Positions 31,278 to 41,058 are shown, counted from the stretch's first letter. The stretch is 64,000 nucleotides of DNA from Mycobacterium sp. GA-0227b (GCF_001499855.1 NZ_LQIK01000005.1:124001-188000); one strand, 5' to 3'. Made by a program: numbers and translations. Notes: generated by a model not told the origin, from the letters alone.

Positions 31278-32189
31278 ATGAGCAGCGAATTCCGCTCCGG
31301 CTTCGTCTGTTTCGTCGGGCGGCCGAACACCGGCAAGTCCACGCTGACCAACGCGCTGGTCGGCGCGAAGGTGGCGATCACATCCAACCGGCCGCAGACC
31401 ACCCGGCACACCATCCGCGGCATCGTGCACCGCGAGGACTTTCAGATCATCCTCGTCGACACACCGGGCCTGCACCGGCCGCGCACCTTGCTGGGGCAGC
31501 GGCTCAACGATCTGGTCAAGGACACCTACTCCGAGGTCGACGTCATCGGGTGGTGCATCCCGGCCGACGAGAAGATCGGGCCGGGGGACCGGTGGATCCA
31601 CGACCAGATCCGCGCCGTCGCGCCCAAGACCACGCTGGTCGCCGTGGTCACCAAGATCGACAAGGTCCCCAAGGACCGCGTCGCCGCACAACTGGTCGCG
31701 GTCAGCGAGCTGGTCGGCCCCGACGTGGAGATCGTTCCGGTGTCGGCGACCGCGGCTGACAACCTCGACGTGCTCGTCGACGTGCTGGCCGCCCAACTGC
31801 CACCGGGACCGGCGTTCTATCCCGACGGCGAGCTCACCGACGAGCCCGAGGAAACCCTGATGGCCGAGCTGATCCGCGAGGCCGCGCTCGAGGGTGTGCG
31901 CGACGAGCTGCCGCACTCGCTGGCCGTCGTCATCGAGGAGGTCACGCCGCGGGAGGACCGCGACGACCTGAACCCGCTTGTTGATGTGTACGCGATCCTG
32001 TACGTCGAACGCGACAGCCAAAAGGGCATCGTGATCGGCAAGGGCGGCGCCAGGCTGCGCGAGGTCGGCACCGCGGCCCGCACACAGATCGAGAAGCTGC
32101 TGGGCACCAAGGTGTTCCTCGATCTGCGGGTCAAGGTCGCCAAGAACTGGCAGCGCGACCCGAAACAGCTGGGCCGCTTGGGCTTCTAG
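31278..32189 (+). CDS. era: GTPase Era
   Basis: 303 aa (M. tuberculosis about 300). G1 GRPNTGKST near residue 14, G3 DTPG, G4 TKID and a C-terminal KH RNA-binding domain (GIVIGKGGARLREVG near 250) identify the Ras-like GTPase that binds 16S rRNA during 30S assembly. It follows ybeY and the cytidine-deaminase-like gene in the usual actinobacterial order. It ends 11 bp from the stop of the convergent CAP-domain gene. Confidence 0.96.
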   Translation: MSSEFRSGFVCFVGRPNTGKSTLTNALVGAKVAITSNRPQTTRHTIRGIVHREDFQIILVDTPGLHRPRTLLGQRLNDLVKDTYSEVDVIGWCIPADEKIGPGDRWIHDQIRAVAPKTTLVAVVTKIDKVPKDRVAAQLVAVSELVGPDVEIVPVSATAADNLDVLVDVLAAQLPPGPAFYPDGELTDEPEETLMAELIREAALEGVRDELPHSLAVVIEEVTPREDRDDLNPLVDVYAILYVERDSQKGIVIGKGGARLREVGTAARTQIEKLLGTKVFLDLRVKVAKNWQRDPKQLGRLGF

Positions 32190-32199
32190 CTATGGGCGT

Positions 32200-32760
32200 C
32201 TAGCTTTGGGCGCCCGAGCCCGGCTCTCCGAACGGCCGGCCCGGCCCGTGCGCAGGTGGCGCCACATCGCCCTTGCCGTACACCGCGACCACCACGCTGC
32301 GGTCGAGCGAGTTCGCCGACCAGACACCGATGTCGACGTTGGAGCAGTCGCTCATGATCGCGTGGTAGTCCGGCCGGTGGTACCACTGGTTGATCAACTC
32401 GATGCCGCTGATCGCCAACGCCGGGTTGATCGCCACCGTTTCGGCGACGCCGCCCGCGTAGCCCGCCTTACGCGCACGGTCGGTGACGCTCGACCCGTCC
32501 GAGCCGGTGTCGCCGTTCAGCGCCCGGTTGTTCAGCACGTCGTTGGTGTGCCATTCGGCGGCCAGCCGCAGCTTCGGGTTGATCTTGATGTCGGTGTCGC
32601 AGCCGGCCTGACGTTGCATGGTGTAGACGTTGGCCACCACGCCGTCGTTGAGCCGTTTGTTGTCAGCGGCGGCGCCCGGAGCACCGGCGACGGCGCCACC
32701 CACCAGGCCGCCCATCAAGGCCAGCACCGGAACCGCACGGGTGTAGCGCAGCGCTCTCAT
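32200..32760 (-). CDS. Secreted CAP-domain (SCP/PR-1 type) protein
   Basis: 186 aa. The N-terminus (MRALRYTRAVPVLALMGG) with a hydrophobic stretch and AAADNKR forms a probable signal peptide ending near residue 33. The rest fits a bacterial CAP fold: LRLAAEWHTNDVLNN with a His, then INQWYHRPDYHAIM and a GVWSANSLDRSVVVAVYG strand. The two conserved Cys (in AGCDTDI and SDCSNVD) probably form a disulphide. The function of bacterial CAP proteins is mostly unknown. It lies between convergent era and the amidase, on the amidase strand 11 bp downstream, so it may share that transcript. Confidence 0.78.
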   Translation of the reverse strand: MRALRYTRAVPVLALMGGLVGGAVAGAPGAAADNKRLNDGVVANVYTMQRQAGCDTDIKINPKLRLAAEWHTNDVLNNRALNGDTGSDGSSVTDRARKAGYAGGVAETVAINPALAISGIELINQWYHRPDYHAIMSDCSNVDIGVWSANSLDRSVVVAVYGKGDVAPPAHGPGRPFGEPGSGAQS

Positions 32761-32771
32761 TCCGGGAGACT

Positions 32772-34289
32772 TTACGCGACCTCGTCGGAGACGTCCTCGT
32801 GTTCTGGCCGGTCGGGACCCGTTATGGGCACATCGGAGGCCGCCGGCTCAGGATCTGGCGCCGGTTCGGGAAGCCACCAGGGTTCCGGCTGCTTCATCGC
32901 CCAGCCGTTGATCGCCTCCAACTCTGCGGCCAGCGAGATCAGCAGCGGCTCGCTGTTCGCCGGTCCCATCAACTGCACGCCGATCGGCAGGCCGTCGCTG
33001 GTGAACCCGGCGGGCACGTTGATCGACGGCCAGCCAAGCAGGTTCCACGGCCAGGTGACCGGGCAGGCCTTGATCATCGTGCGGTCGGTCGACAGCCCGC
33101 CGAGGCGGTCGAACTCGTGCACCTTGGGCGGGGGTTGTGCGGTGGTCGGCGCCAACACCACGTCGGTGATGTTGAACAGGTAGCCGATCCGGCGGTGCGC
33201 GCGGGCTTCGCGAGCGCGGGCCTTGCGCAGCACATGCTCCGAGAGCAACCGGCCCATGCGCATGTTGGCCTTGGTCCGCTTGTCGAGCCTGACGTCGTGG
33301 CCGAGCCGGTCGGCCCACTCCAGCAGTCCCGACGTCGACCTGGACAGGAAATTCCACGACATGCCGAGCGTGTACTCGGGGTCCGCCGCGACGACGGTGT
33401 GCCCGAGTTGCTGCAGTTGTTCGGCGACGACGTCCATCGCCGCGCGGATCTCCGGATGCAGCGTGGCCCGGAACACCGTGAAAGGAAACTTCGTCGACAT
33501 CGCGATGCGCAGCGGGCCGGGCGCCTGCGCGACGCACTCCGAAACGTTCACCGGCGGCGGCTGATGACGATCGCCCGCGACGTTTCCGGACGCGGCGTCG
33601 AGCACCAGTGCGGCATCGGTGACCGTGCGGGCCAGCACGCCGTTGACCGTGATGCCGTTGAACGCCTCCGGCAGCGGCCATGTCGAGATGCGGCCGCGCT
33701 GCGGTTTGATGCCGACCAGATGCGTCCACGCCGCGGGGATGCGCACGCTGCCCGCGCCGTCGGAGCCGATCGCGGCGGTCACCAGTCCGGCCGCCACCGC
33801 CGCGGCGCTACCGCCCGAGGACCCACCGGGAGTGTGCTCGCGTGACCACGGGTTGCGCGTGTGCCCGAACGCCGGCCCGCTGGTGAACGGCCACTGACCC
33901 AGTTCGCAGGTGTTGGTCTTGCCGACGATGACCGCACCCGCCGCCCGCAACCGCCGCACCACCTCGGCGTCCTGGGCGGCGGGCCGGACCGTACCGTCGG
34001 CGCCGAAGCGGGTCGGCACCCCGGCGACGTCGACGTCGTCTTTGACCGCGATCGGAATGCCCAAGAGTGGATGTTTCGAAAGATCCTGGCCCGCGGCACG
34101 TTTGCGGTCCGCGCGGGCGGCGTCGGCGAGTGCCCGGTCGGTGAACACCACGCGGAACGCGTTCAGTGTCGGCTGGCTGGCCGTGATGGCGTCGAGCGAG
34201 CGCTGGACCAGTTCCACCGACGTGACTGAGCCGCTCGCGAGCTGGAAGAGCTGTTGAGTCAGGGTGGGGAATCGCGCGTCGTTGACCAT
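32772..34289 (-). CDS. amiA2: Amidase-signature hydrolase AmiA2
   Basis: 505 aa; M. tuberculosis AmiA2 (Rv2363) is about 484. Amidase-signature catalytic triad elements are visible: Lys in IAVKDDVDVAG near residue 81, and the GGSSGGSAAAVAAG Ser-rich motif near 157 with the nucleophile Ser in GSDGAGSVRIPA. Substrates are unknown. ATG 34289 (MVNDARF) was chosen because the longer open frame overlaps recO and has no family content. It is divergent from recO with 63 bp between starts. Confidence 0.9.
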   Translation of the reverse strand: MVNDARFPTLTQQLFQLASGSVTSVELVQRSLDAITASQPTLNAFRVVFTDRALADAARADRKRAAGQDLSKHPLLGIPIAVKDDVDVAGVPTRFGADGTVRPAAQDAEVVRRLRAAGAVIVGKTNTCELGQWPFTSGPAFGHTRNPWSREHTPGGSSGGSAAAVAAGLVTAAIGSDGAGSVRIPAAWTHLVGIKPQRGRISTWPLPEAFNGITVNGVLARTVTDAALVLDAASGNVAGDRHQPPPVNVSECVAQAPGPLRIAMSTKFPFTVFRATLHPEIRAAMDVVAEQLQQLGHTVVAADPEYTLGMSWNFLSRSTSGLLEWADRLGHDVRLDKRTKANMRMGRLLSEHVLRKARAREARAHRRIGYLFNITDVVLAPTTAQPPPKVHEFDRLGGLSTDRTMIKACPVTWPWNLLGWPSINVPAGFTSDGLPIGVQLMGPANSEPLLISLAAELEAINGWAMKQPEPWWLPEPAPDPEPAASDVPITGPDRPEHEDVSDEVA

Positions 34290-34352
34290 CACCTCAGAGG
34301 ATATCGGCGGTGCGAATCGGAATCTGACGGATGGTGGTGGGAGACTGAACCG

Positions 34353-35234
34353 ATGCGGCTGTATCGGGACCGGGCGGTGGTGGTGCGCCAGCACAAGCTC
34401 GGCGAGGCCGACCGGATCGTGACACTTCTGACCCGTGACCACGGGTTGGTGCGGGCGGTGGCCAAGGGGGTGCGGCGCACCCGCAGCAAGTTCGGCGCCA
34501 GGCTGGAGCCGTTCGCGCACATCGACGTTCAGCTGCATCCCGGCCGGAATCTCGACATCGTCACCCAGGTGCAGGCCATCGACGCGTTCGCCTCCGACAT
34601 CGTCAGTGACTACGGCCGCTACACCTGCGCATGCGCGGTGCTGGAGACCGCCGAACGTCTGGCCGGTGAGGAACGCGCCCCGATGCCCGCGCTGCACCGG
34701 CTGACGGTGGCCGCATTGCGGGCGGTGGCCGACGGCGGCCGACCCCGTGAGCTCGTGCTGGACGCCTACTTGTTGCGGGCCATGGGGATCGCGGGGTGGG
34801 CCCCGGCGCTGACCGAATGCGCCCGGTGTGCCGCGCCGGGTCCGCACCGGGCCTTCCATGTGGCGGCCGGGGGCAGCGTGTGCGTGCACTGCCGGCCGTC
34901 GGGGTCGGTGACGCCGCCGCAGGGGGTACTGGACTTGATGGCTGCGCTGCACGACGGGGACTGGGAGCACGCCGAGACGTCGACGTCGTCGCACCGGAGC
35001 CAGGCCAGTGGGCTGGTCGCCGCGCATCTGCAGTGGCATCTGGAGCGCCAACTGCGGACGTTGCCGCTGGTCGAGCGGGTGTACCGGGTGGACAGGACCC
35101 TGGGCGATCACCGCACCGCGGTGGTGGTCGACCAGCATGTGTCGCTGGTCGGGCAGGATGTGCCCCATGGCAAGCGAACGGGCTGGGCGGAGGAAGGCCC
35201 CGGCAATCTACCCACAGCTGCCCCCGGCGCCTGA
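34353..35234 (+). CDS. recO: DNA repair protein RecO
   Basis: 293 aa; M. tuberculosis RecO is about 265. The N-terminal OB fold ([22 protein letters not shown]) and a zinc-finger-like CARC ... CVHC set (residues about 155-185) are clear. RecO anneals ssDNA and loads RecA in the RecFOR pathway. The 20-30 residue C-terminal extension (after SLVGQDVP) runs 68 bp into uppS and looks non-conserved. ATG 34353 starts exactly at the conserved N-terminus. Confidence 0.92.
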   Translation: MRLYRDRAVVVRQHKLGEADRIVTLLTRDHGLVRAVAKGVRRTRSKFGARLEPFAHIDVQLHPGRNLDIVTQVQAIDAFASDIVSDYGRYTCACAVLETAERLAGEERAPMPALHRLTVAALRAVADGGRPRELVLDAYLLRAMGIAGWAPALTECARCAAPGPHRAFHVAAGGSVCVHCRPSGSVTPPQGVLDLMAALHDGDWEHAETSTSSHRSQASGLVAAHLQWHLERQLRTLPLVERVYRVDRTLGDHRTAVVVDQHVSLVGQDVPHGKRTGWAEEGPGNLPTAAPGA

Positions 35235-36063
35235 CGACTACCCGACGTTCCCCGACAAGTCGACGTGGCCCGTCGTCTTCCCCGAGATCCCGGCAGGCAC
35301 CAACGGCCGGTTCGCCCGCCCGCCCCAGCACACCTCCAAGGAGGCCGCGCCAAGGATTCCGGCCGACCAGGTGCCCCGCCACGTCGCCGTCGTCATGGAC
35401 GGCAACGGCCGCTGGGCCACCCAGCGTGGCCTGCACCGCACCGAGGGGCACAAGATGGGGGAGGCCGTGCTCATCGACATCACCTGCGGCGCAATAGAAA
35501 TCGGTATCAAGCACCTGACGGTGTATGCGTTCTCCACCGAGAACTGGAACCGCAGCACCGAGGAGGTGCGCTTCCTGATGGGCTTCAACCGGGAAGTGGT
35601 GCGTCGGCGCAGGGAGAACCTCAACGACATGGGCGTACGGATGCGTTGGGTCGGTTCGCGACCGCGGATGTGGCGCAGCGTGATCAAGGAGTTCGACATC
35701 GCCGAGCAGATGACCGTCGGCAACGACGTCATCACGATCAACTACTGCGTCAACTACGGTGGCCGCACCGAGATCGTCGAGGCGACCCGCGAGCTCGCGC
35801 AGCTGGCGGCCGACGGCAGGATCAAGCCGAATCGCATCAGCGAGGCCACCTTCGCCAAGCACCTGCACCGCTCCGACATCCCCGACGTCGACCTGTTCAT
35901 CCGGACCTCGGGGGAGCAGCGCGCCAGCAACTTCCTGCTGTGGCAGGCGGCATACGCCGAGTTCGTGTTCCAGGACAAGCTGTGGCCCGACTACGACCGC
36001 CGCGATCTGTGGGCCGCCTGCGGGGAGTACGTCAACCGCAACCGACGCTTCGGTAGGGCGTGA
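35167..36063 (+). CDS. uppS: Decaprenyl diphosphate synthase (cis-prenyltransferase)
   Basis: 298 aa (Rv2361c about 296). It makes the C50 decaprenyl diphosphate carrier used for cell-wall arabinogalactan and peptidoglycan. Catalytic Asp motif [10 protein letters not shown] near residue 76, [18 protein letters not shown] and the C-terminal [11 protein letters not shown] motif are all present. ATG 35167 gives the usual long mycobacterial N-terminal extension; it overlaps recO by 68 bp. The next gene starts in the GTGATG overlap at its stop. Confidence 0.95.
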   Translation: MASERAGRRKAPAIYPQLPPAPDDYPTFPDKSTWPVVFPEIPAGTNGRFARPPQHTSKEAAPRIPADQVPRHVAVVMDGNGRWATQRGLHRTEGHKMGEAVLIDITCGAIEIGIKHLTVYAFSTENWNRSTEEVRFLMGFNREVVRRRRENLNDMGVRMRWVGSRPRMWRSVIKEFDIAEQMTVGNDVITINYCVNYGGRTEIVEATRELAQLAADGRIKPNRISEATFAKHLHRSDIPDVDLFIRTSGEQRASNFLLWQAAYAEFVFQDKLWPDYDRRDLWAACGEYVNRNRRFGRA

Positions 36064-36488
36064 TGGCGCTGCAAGATCGGCTCGGCGAGATCCTCGAGGG
36101 GGTGCTGCCCGTCACGCGCGAGGCCGACGGCGCGGTGACCGTCCATCACGACGAGACGTTCGCCTCGCTGCGCACGGTTCCGGTCGCCGAAGGACTCGAG
36201 TTGGTGTCGCTCACCCAGATCCTGGCCTGGGACCTGCCGCTGGACGCCAAGCTGCGAGCCAAGGTCGCCGAGCATGCCCATAACACGCTGCTGGGCACGG
36301 TGTCGCTGGCGGCCAAGAGCGGGCCCAAGGAGGTCGCCGCGGGGGCCAAGCGCAACTCGAAGAAGGCCGCGGATGTGCTGTTGCGCTACAACTTTCCCGC
36401 CGCCGGGTTGACCGACGACGCGCTGCGCACGCTCATCCTCATGGTGCTGGCCACCGGTTCCGAGGTGCGTCGCGCGCTAGTCGGCTGA
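36060..36488 (+). CDS. Conserved hypothetical protein (Rv2360c-like)
   Basis: 142 aa, the same length as I recall for Rv2360c and in the same place after uppS. No signal peptide, membrane segment or known catalytic motif is visible. It has an N-terminal alpha/beta stretch and a basic helical C-terminus ([20 protein letters not shown]). GTG 36060 overlaps the uppS stop; ATG 36063 is an alternative. Function unknown. Confidence 0.78.
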   Translation: MMALQDRLGEILEGVLPVTREADGAVTVHHDETFASLRTVPVAEGLELVSLTQILAWDLPLDAKLRAKVAEHAHNTLLGTVSLAAKSGPKEVAAGAKRNSKKAADVLLRYNFPAAGLTDDALRTLILMVLATGSEVRRALVG

Positions 36489-36499
36489 ATCGTTCGCGC

Positions 36500-36559
36500 C
36501 GAAACTGAACTTGTGTGCGCCGTCCCGCCGCCGGAATCTCGTGCAGAAGTTCAGTTTCG
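36500..36559 (+). repeat. Intergenic inverted repeat between convergent genes, reaching into zur
   Basis: Perfect 13-bp arms at 36500-36512 (CGAAACTGAACTT) and 36547-36559 (AAGTTCAGTTTCG) with a 34-nt loop. It sits where the hypothetical gene and zur converge; the right arm overlaps the last codons of zur. It probably serves as a bidirectional terminator-like structure, although no T-tract follows. Confidence 0.65.
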
Positions 36560-36970
36560 AGCCCGCGGAGTCTCAGGGCTTCCGGCCGCGCAGTCGCCGC
36601 AGACGCCGAAGATTTCGATCGTGTGGCTGACATCGGAGAAGCCGTGTTCGTGGGCGACGTCGGCGGCCCAGGTTTCGACGTCACCGCCCTGAATTTCCAC
36701 CGTCGACCCGCATACGCGGCACACCAGGTGGTGATGGTGGTCCTCTGAGCAGCGCCGGTACACCGACTCGCCGGTGTCGGTGCGCAACGTGTCGACGACG
36801 CCCGCGGTCGCCATCTGCTGCAGGGTGCGGTAGACCGTCGTCAGCCCGATGCCTTCACCGCGGCGCCGCAACTCGTCGTGCAGTTCCTGGGCGGAGCGGA
36901 ACTCGTCGAGGTTGTCCAGCAGCGCCGCGATGGCCGCCCGCTGCCGGGTGGCGCGCACTCCCATGCTCAC
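36551..36970 (-). CDS. zur: Zinc uptake regulator Zur (FurB)
   Basis: 139 aa Fur-family repressor. Visible are the N-terminal winged helix ([14 protein letters not shown]), a His-rich metal site ([15 protein letters not shown]) and a C-terminal VCGDCA that completes the structural zinc site. In mycobacteria it represses zinc uptake and alternative ribosomal protein genes. The start is GTG 36970, inside the smtB stop (GTGA); ATG 36964 is possible. It is the second gene of the smtB-zur operon. Confidence 0.94.
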   Translation of the reverse strand: MSMGVRATRQRAAIAALLDNLDEFRSAQELHDELRRRGEGIGLTTVYRTLQQMATAGVVDTLRTDTGESVYRRCSEDHHHHLVCRVCGSTVEIQGGDVETWAADVAHEHGFSDVSHTIEIFGVCGDCAAGSPETPRARN

Positions 36971-37344
36971 TGGCCCGCCTCGGCCGCATGCGTCACCGCC
37001 GCGACGACGATCTCGGCGAGGTGGTGATCGACGAGGCGGTACATCACTTCGCGTCCGGATCGCTCGCCGGCCACCACACCAGCGGCCTTGAGGATTCGCA
37101 GATGCTGGCTGACCAGCGGTTGCGGTACGGCCAGCGCGTCGACGAGTTCATGCACGCAGCGCGCCGACTCCCGCAGCTGCAGCACGATCGCGATGCGCAC
37201 CGGGGCGGCCAGTGCCCGCAGCAGGTCGCCGGAAGTGTCGAGCACATCGCGCGGCGGCAGTTCGGGAAACGGTTCGCCGCTGTGGTCGTGGGTGGCTTCA
37301 GCGGTCGCGGGGTGTCCGTCAGCCCAAGTGGAAACGGTTTTCAT
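36967..37344 (-). CDS. smtB: ArsR/SmtB-family zinc-sensing repressor SmtB
   Basis: 125 aa. Winged helix with [19 protein letters not shown] as the recognition region and a metal-sensing C-terminal helix ([17 protein letters not shown]) carrying His residues of the alpha-5 site. In mycobacteria SmtB releases DNA at high zinc and controls zur expression. ATG 37344 is preferred: a TATTGT -10-like hexamer (37355-37360, minus strand) ends 10 nt before it, suggesting a nearly leaderless mRNA. An upstream ATG at 37377 would add 11 residues and lies in the operator palindrome. Confidence 0.92.
   Translation of the reverse strand: MKTVSTWADGHPATAEATHDHSGEPFPELPPRDVLDTSGDLLRALAAPVRIAIVLQLRESARCVHELVDALAVPQPLVSQHLRILKAAGVVAGERSGREVMYRLVDHHLAEIVVAAVTHAAEAGQ
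37329..37343 (+). promoter_or_regulatory. Zur-box-like site over the smtB start
   Basis: TGGAAACGGTTTTCA matches the actinobacterial Zur core TGAAAATGATTTTCA (as I remember it) at 12 of 15 positions. It covers the first codons of smtB, just downstream of the predicted transcription start. If used, it would act as a roadblock-type autoregulatory site. Confidence 0.42.
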
Positions 37345-37359
37345 TATGACCGCCACAAT

Positions 37360-37379
37360 ACATGCGCTTCGATGCATGT
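37360..37379 (+). promoter_or_regulatory. Palindrome upstream of smtB, possible SmtB operator
   Basis: Arms ACATGC (37360-37365) and GCATGT (37374-37379) with an 8-nt spacer overlap the region just upstream of, and one base of, the smtB -10-like hexamer. Position and symmetry fit an ArsR-family operator; sequence similarity to known SmtB sites cannot be verified here. Confidence 0.4.
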
Positions 37380-37500
37380 CAACGCCGGAAACCGAGCCAC
37401 CTTCAGCGCGAGCGACCGTGTCTGTTCGCGAAGTCTGCGGCGTGTCGTGTGCAAATGCGGTCGCTCGCGGGGAATGTGGCGGTCGCTAGGCTGTGCGTTC

Positions 37501-38895
37501 GTGGCTTCATCTTCTTCGATCATCGACACCGTCGCGAACCTGGCCAAGCGGCGCGGCCTGGTCTACCAATCGGGGGAGATCTACGGCGGCACCAGATCGG
37601 CGTGGGATTACGGCCCGCTCGGGGTGGAGCTCAAGGAGAACATCAAGCGCCAGTGGTGGCGCTCGGTGGTCACCAGCCGCGACGACGTCGTTGGCCTCGA
37701 CTCGGCGATCATCCTGCCGCGCGAGGTGTGGGTGGCCTCCGGGCACGTCGACGTGTTCAACGATCCGCTGGTCGAGTGCCTCAACTGCCACAAGCGCCAC
37801 CGGCAGGACCACATGCAGGAGGCGTACGCCGAGAAGAAGGGGATCGACGATCCCGACTCGGTGCCGATGAGCGACATCGCCTGCCCGGACTGCGGGACCA
37901 AGGGCCAGTGGACCGAGCCGCGCGACTTCAACATGATGCTCAAGACCTACCTCGGGCCGATCGAGACCGAGGAAGGGCTGCACTATCTGCGGCCGGAGAC
38001 CGCGCAGGGCATCTTCGTCAACTTCACCAATGTCGTTACCACACAACGCAAAAAGCCGCCATTCGGTATCGCCCAGACGGGTAAGAGCTTCCGCAACGAA
38101 ATCACTCCCGGCAACTTCATCTTCCGGACCCGCGAGTTCGAGCAGATGGAGATGGAGTTCTTCGTCGAGCCGTCGACGGCCCGCGAGTGGCACCAGTATT
38201 GGATCGACGAGCGGCTGCAGTGGTACGTCGAACTCGGCATCGACCGCGACAACCTCCGCCTCTACGAGCACCCCAAGGAGAAGCTGTCGCACTACTCCGA
38301 CCGCACGGTCGACATCGAGTACAAATTCGGCTTCGTCGGCAACCCGTGGGGCGAGCTGGAGGGTGTCGCCAACCGCACCGACTTCGACTTGTCCACGCAC
38401 ACAAAGCATTCCGGCGTCGACCTGTCGTACTACGATCAGGCCAACGACACCCGTTATGTGCCGTACGTGATCGAACCGGCAGCCGGGTTGACGCGGTCGT
38501 TCATGGCGTTTCTCGTCGACGCCTACGCCGAGGACGAGGCGCCCAACGCCAAGGGCGGCGTCGACAAGCGCACCGTGCTACGGCTGGATCCGCGGCTCGC
38601 GCCGGTCAAAGCCGCTGTGCTGCCGCTGTCGCGTAACGAGGCACTCTCACCGAAGGCGCGCGACCTCGCGGCCGAACTGCGCAAGAACTGGAACGTTGAG
38701 TTCGACGACGCCGGAGCGATCGGCCGCCGCTACCGCCGCCAGGACGAGATCGGCACCCCGTTCTGCGTGACGGTCGATTTCGACTCGCTCGAGGACCAGG
38801 CCGTGACGATCCGCGAGCGCGACGCGATGACGCAGGACCGCGTCGCCCTCGACAACGTCAGCGACTACCTCGCCGTTCGCCTCAAGGGCTGCTGA
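37501..38895 (+). CDS. glyS: Glycyl-tRNA synthetase (dimeric type)
   Basis: 464 aa (M. tuberculosis 463). Class II aminoacyl-tRNA synthetase of the alpha2 type. Visible: [20 protein letters not shown] near the N-terminus, a zinc-type insertion ([12 protein letters not shown] ... CPDCGTKG), [10 protein letters not shown], motif 2 SFRNEITP, and motif 3 with [13 protein letters not shown] 37501 was chosen because it begins right at the conserved N-terminus; the open frame upstream overlaps smtB on the other strand. It is divergent from smtB. Confidence 0.95.
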   Translation: MASSSSIIDTVANLAKRRGLVYQSGEIYGGTRSAWDYGPLGVELKENIKRQWWRSVVTSRDDVVGLDSAIILPREVWVASGHVDVFNDPLVECLNCHKRHRQDHMQEAYAEKKGIDDPDSVPMSDIACPDCGTKGQWTEPRDFNMMLKTYLGPIETEEGLHYLRPETAQGIFVNFTNVVTTQRKKPPFGIAQTGKSFRNEITPGNFIFRTREFEQMEMEFFVEPSTAREWHQYWIDERLQWYVELGIDRDNLRLYEHPKEKLSHYSDRTVDIEYKFGFVGNPWGELEGVANRTDFDLSTHTKHSGVDLSYYDQANDTRYVPYVIEPAAGLTRSFMAFLVDAYAEDEAPNAKGGVDKRTVLRLDPRLAPVKAAVLPLSRNEALSPKARDLAAELRKNWNVEFDDAGAIGRRYRRQDEIGTPFCVTVDFDSLEDQAVTIRERDAMTQDRVALDNVSDYLAVRLKGC

Positions 38896-38913
38896 ACCTC
38901 CCGCGACACCTCC

Positions 38914-38974
38914 CGCGAGCAGACGCAAATTGCCCCTTAAAGCCGCGTTTTCGGGCAATTTGCGTCTGCTCGCG
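38914..38974 (+). repeat. Long perfect inverted repeat after glyS
   Basis: Two 22-bp arms, 38914-38935 and 38953-38974, are perfect reverse complements with a 17-nt loop. The arm contains GCAGACGCAAATTGCCC. The structure fills the gap between glyS and the convergent TPM-domain gene. A strong bidirectional terminator-like stem is likely, but the lack of a T-tract and the unusual length suggest a repeat element. Confidence 0.8.
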
Positions 38975-38993
38975 CGGCGCGCGCGGTTAGCGG

Positions 38994-41000
38994 CTAGAAC
39001 CGGCCGCCGCCGCCGAACATTCCGCCCCCGCCGCCGGAGCCGCCGAACGAACCGGGACTGAAGCCACCGCCGCCGAAACCGCCGCCGAAACCGCCACGCA
39101 TTCCTCCGCTGAGGATGTTGCCGATCAGGATCCCGCCGATGATCGCGCCCATGTTGCCCCCGCCGCCCCCGCCGCCGAATGGACCACCCATATACGAGTG
39201 ACGCGCGTTCTGCATATCGGCGTTGGCGAGGGTCTGCGCCTGCGACGCGAGCATCGCCGCGCCGTTGGCGTGCGCGATGGCCCCGGCCGGATCCGTCGAC
39301 CGCTTCTCCTCGGCCGCGCCGATCTGTCGGACGGCCTCGGCCAGCCGGGTGCGGGCCTCCGGACCGACGATGCCGCGGCGGGTGTCGATGAAATCCGACA
39401 CCGACCGAACCCGCGACCGGGCAGTGAACAGCGCTTCGTCCAACGCCCGGTTGAGTCGCTCGGCCGCTTCCCGTTCCTGTTCGACGGCGGCCAGCAGCCG
39501 GTCAAGATCCGCGTCGGCCTTCGTCAGCTCGGTGAAGGAGCCCAGCGGGTCAGCCGAATTCGAGCGCTGCGCGGCCGCCACCGCGACCGCCGCAGCGTCG
39601 CGGGCCTCAGCCAACTGAGCGGCTTGCGGCACGTTGCCCTGCTTTAGCAGGGCGCCGGCCTGCTTGATGCCGTTCTGAATGTCTTCGATCGCCGCCGGCA
39701 GCGTGGCGGCCGCCCGGCGGATGTCACTGGCAGCGCTGTCCACCGCGTCCAGCAGCCCGCGTGCCTGGGCCAAGGCGGCCTCGGCCGCGCGGACACATTC
39801 GACGAGTTCGGTCTGGCGCCCCGCCACCGGCCGCTCGGCAAGATCGCGCGCACGGGCGATGTTCTGGTCGGCGAAGGTCAGCAATTCCTTGGCCGCGTCC
39901 ACATTGCCGGCCACCGAACTCAGCGCCGTCGCCTCGAACTCGCCGTGCAGTTGCTCGAGCTTCTGCTGCGACGGGCCCAGCTGGGCGGTGATGCCGACCA
40001 CCTGCTGGGTCAATGCGCCCAGGCGCGACGGCGCGTTGATCACCAGATTCCGCAGGTCTGCGAACGCGTCCCGCTGCGCTTCCAGTTCACGATCGGCCTT
40101 GGCGGCGGCGACCACCACGCGAGTCAAGAGGTCGCGACGCTGCGCCGGGGATTCCGGAATGGCGTCGTCGAGGATCTGCCGGACGTTGAACGCCTGGCCG
40201 AGGGTCGTCTTGGCGTTGTTGACCGCACGCGTGAACGGCTCCGTGCGCTCGGTGCCGAATTCCTCTACGGCGAGCTGCAATTCGTGGTCGCTGGTGCGCA
40301 CGGCGTTGTCGACTTCGACCACCATCGCGCGCGACAGGTCATCGAGGGCGTCCAGCGACACCGCCGCCAGCGCGTGGGGATCGGTCGGATCCACTCGACG
40401 TGCCGCGGCGAACTCGGCCTCCCGGCGCTTGCGCCGCCGCCGCCGTCGCCAGAACATCAACAGCACCACCGCAAGCGCGATCACCCCCAGCGCGACCAGC
40501 AACCCGAACCAGCTGATCGTCGAACCCGAGCCGGCGGACTGAGCGAGACCCTCGGCCGCGGCCACCGCCGCACCGACCCAGTCGTCCTGACGCAGTGCGG
40601 GTTCGATGTCGTTGCGCCGCACGCTTTCCACTCGGCTGGAACTCAGTTCGGTGGCGCTGCTCGGAACCAGGAAGGCATACGCACGATCGCCTGTCGCGAT
40701 GGCGAGCAGCGCGTCGAAATCACCCAGGTCGCTCACCCGCATCGTGTTACGCGCCCACGTTTGCGCCGACTGGCCGGAGAACGACTCGACGTAGACGACC
40801 CACAACCGGGTCTTGCGGCTCGCGTACAACTCGTCGATCGCCGAGGTCACCTGTGCACGGCCGGCAGCGTTCAGCACGCCCGCGTTGTCGGTGACGTAAC
40901 CCGGGAGCCGGAACGGAGTCTCAGCCGATGCCGTGGGCGCGACAAGCGCACCGGCGGCGATCGTGGCGAGCACGAGGGTCAGCAAGCGGACAAGGCGCAT
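38994..41000 (-). CDS. TPM-domain membrane protein (Rv2345-like)
   Basis: 668 aa (Rv2345 about 660). An N-terminal signal peptide (MRLVRLLTLVLATIAAGALV ... SAE) precedes an extracytoplasmic TPM domain (YVTDNAGVLNAAGRAQV). One membrane span follows near residues 163-185 with a strongly basic RRRRRRKRR stop-transfer. A long helical cytoplasmic region, coiled-coil-like and rich in Ala, Glu and Arg, occupies about 220-600. A glycine-rich tail (GGGG/GFGGG) ends the protein. TPM domains are linked to membrane protein quality control and photosystem assembly; the mycobacterial role is unknown. Confidence 0.85.
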   Translation of the reverse strand: MRLVRLLTLVLATIAAGALVAPTASAETPFRLPGYVTDNAGVLNAAGRAQVTSAIDELYASRKTRLWVVYVESFSGQSAQTWARNTMRVSDLGDFDALLAIATGDRAYAFLVPSSATELSSSRVESVRRNDIEPALRQDDWVGAAVAAAEGLAQSAGSGSTISWFGLLVALGVIALAVVLLMFWRRRRRRKRREAEFAAARRVDPTDPHALAAVSLDALDDLSRAMVVEVDNAVRTSDHELQLAVEEFGTERTEPFTRAVNNAKTTLGQAFNVRQILDDAIPESPAQRRDLLTRVVVAAAKADRELEAQRDAFADLRNLVINAPSRLGALTQQVVGITAQLGPSQQKLEQLHGEFEATALSSVAGNVDAAKELLTFADQNIARARDLAERPVAGRQTELVECVRAAEAALAQARGLLDAVDSAASDIRRAAATLPAAIEDIQNGIKQAGALLKQGNVPQAAQLAEARDAAAVAVAAAQRSNSADPLGSFTELTKADADLDRLLAAVEQEREAAERLNRALDEALFTARSRVRSVSDFIDTRRGIVGPEARTRLAEAVRQIGAAEEKRSTDPAGAIAHANGAAMLASQAQTLANADMQNARHSYMGGPFGGGGGGGNMGAIIGGILIGNILSGGMRGGFGGGFGGGGFSPGSFGGSGGGGGMFGGGGRF

Positions 41001-41058
41001 GCCGTCAATCTAATGTGCGGCACGGTCCGGCCGGTTGGTGCTGGCAGACTATTCGTCG

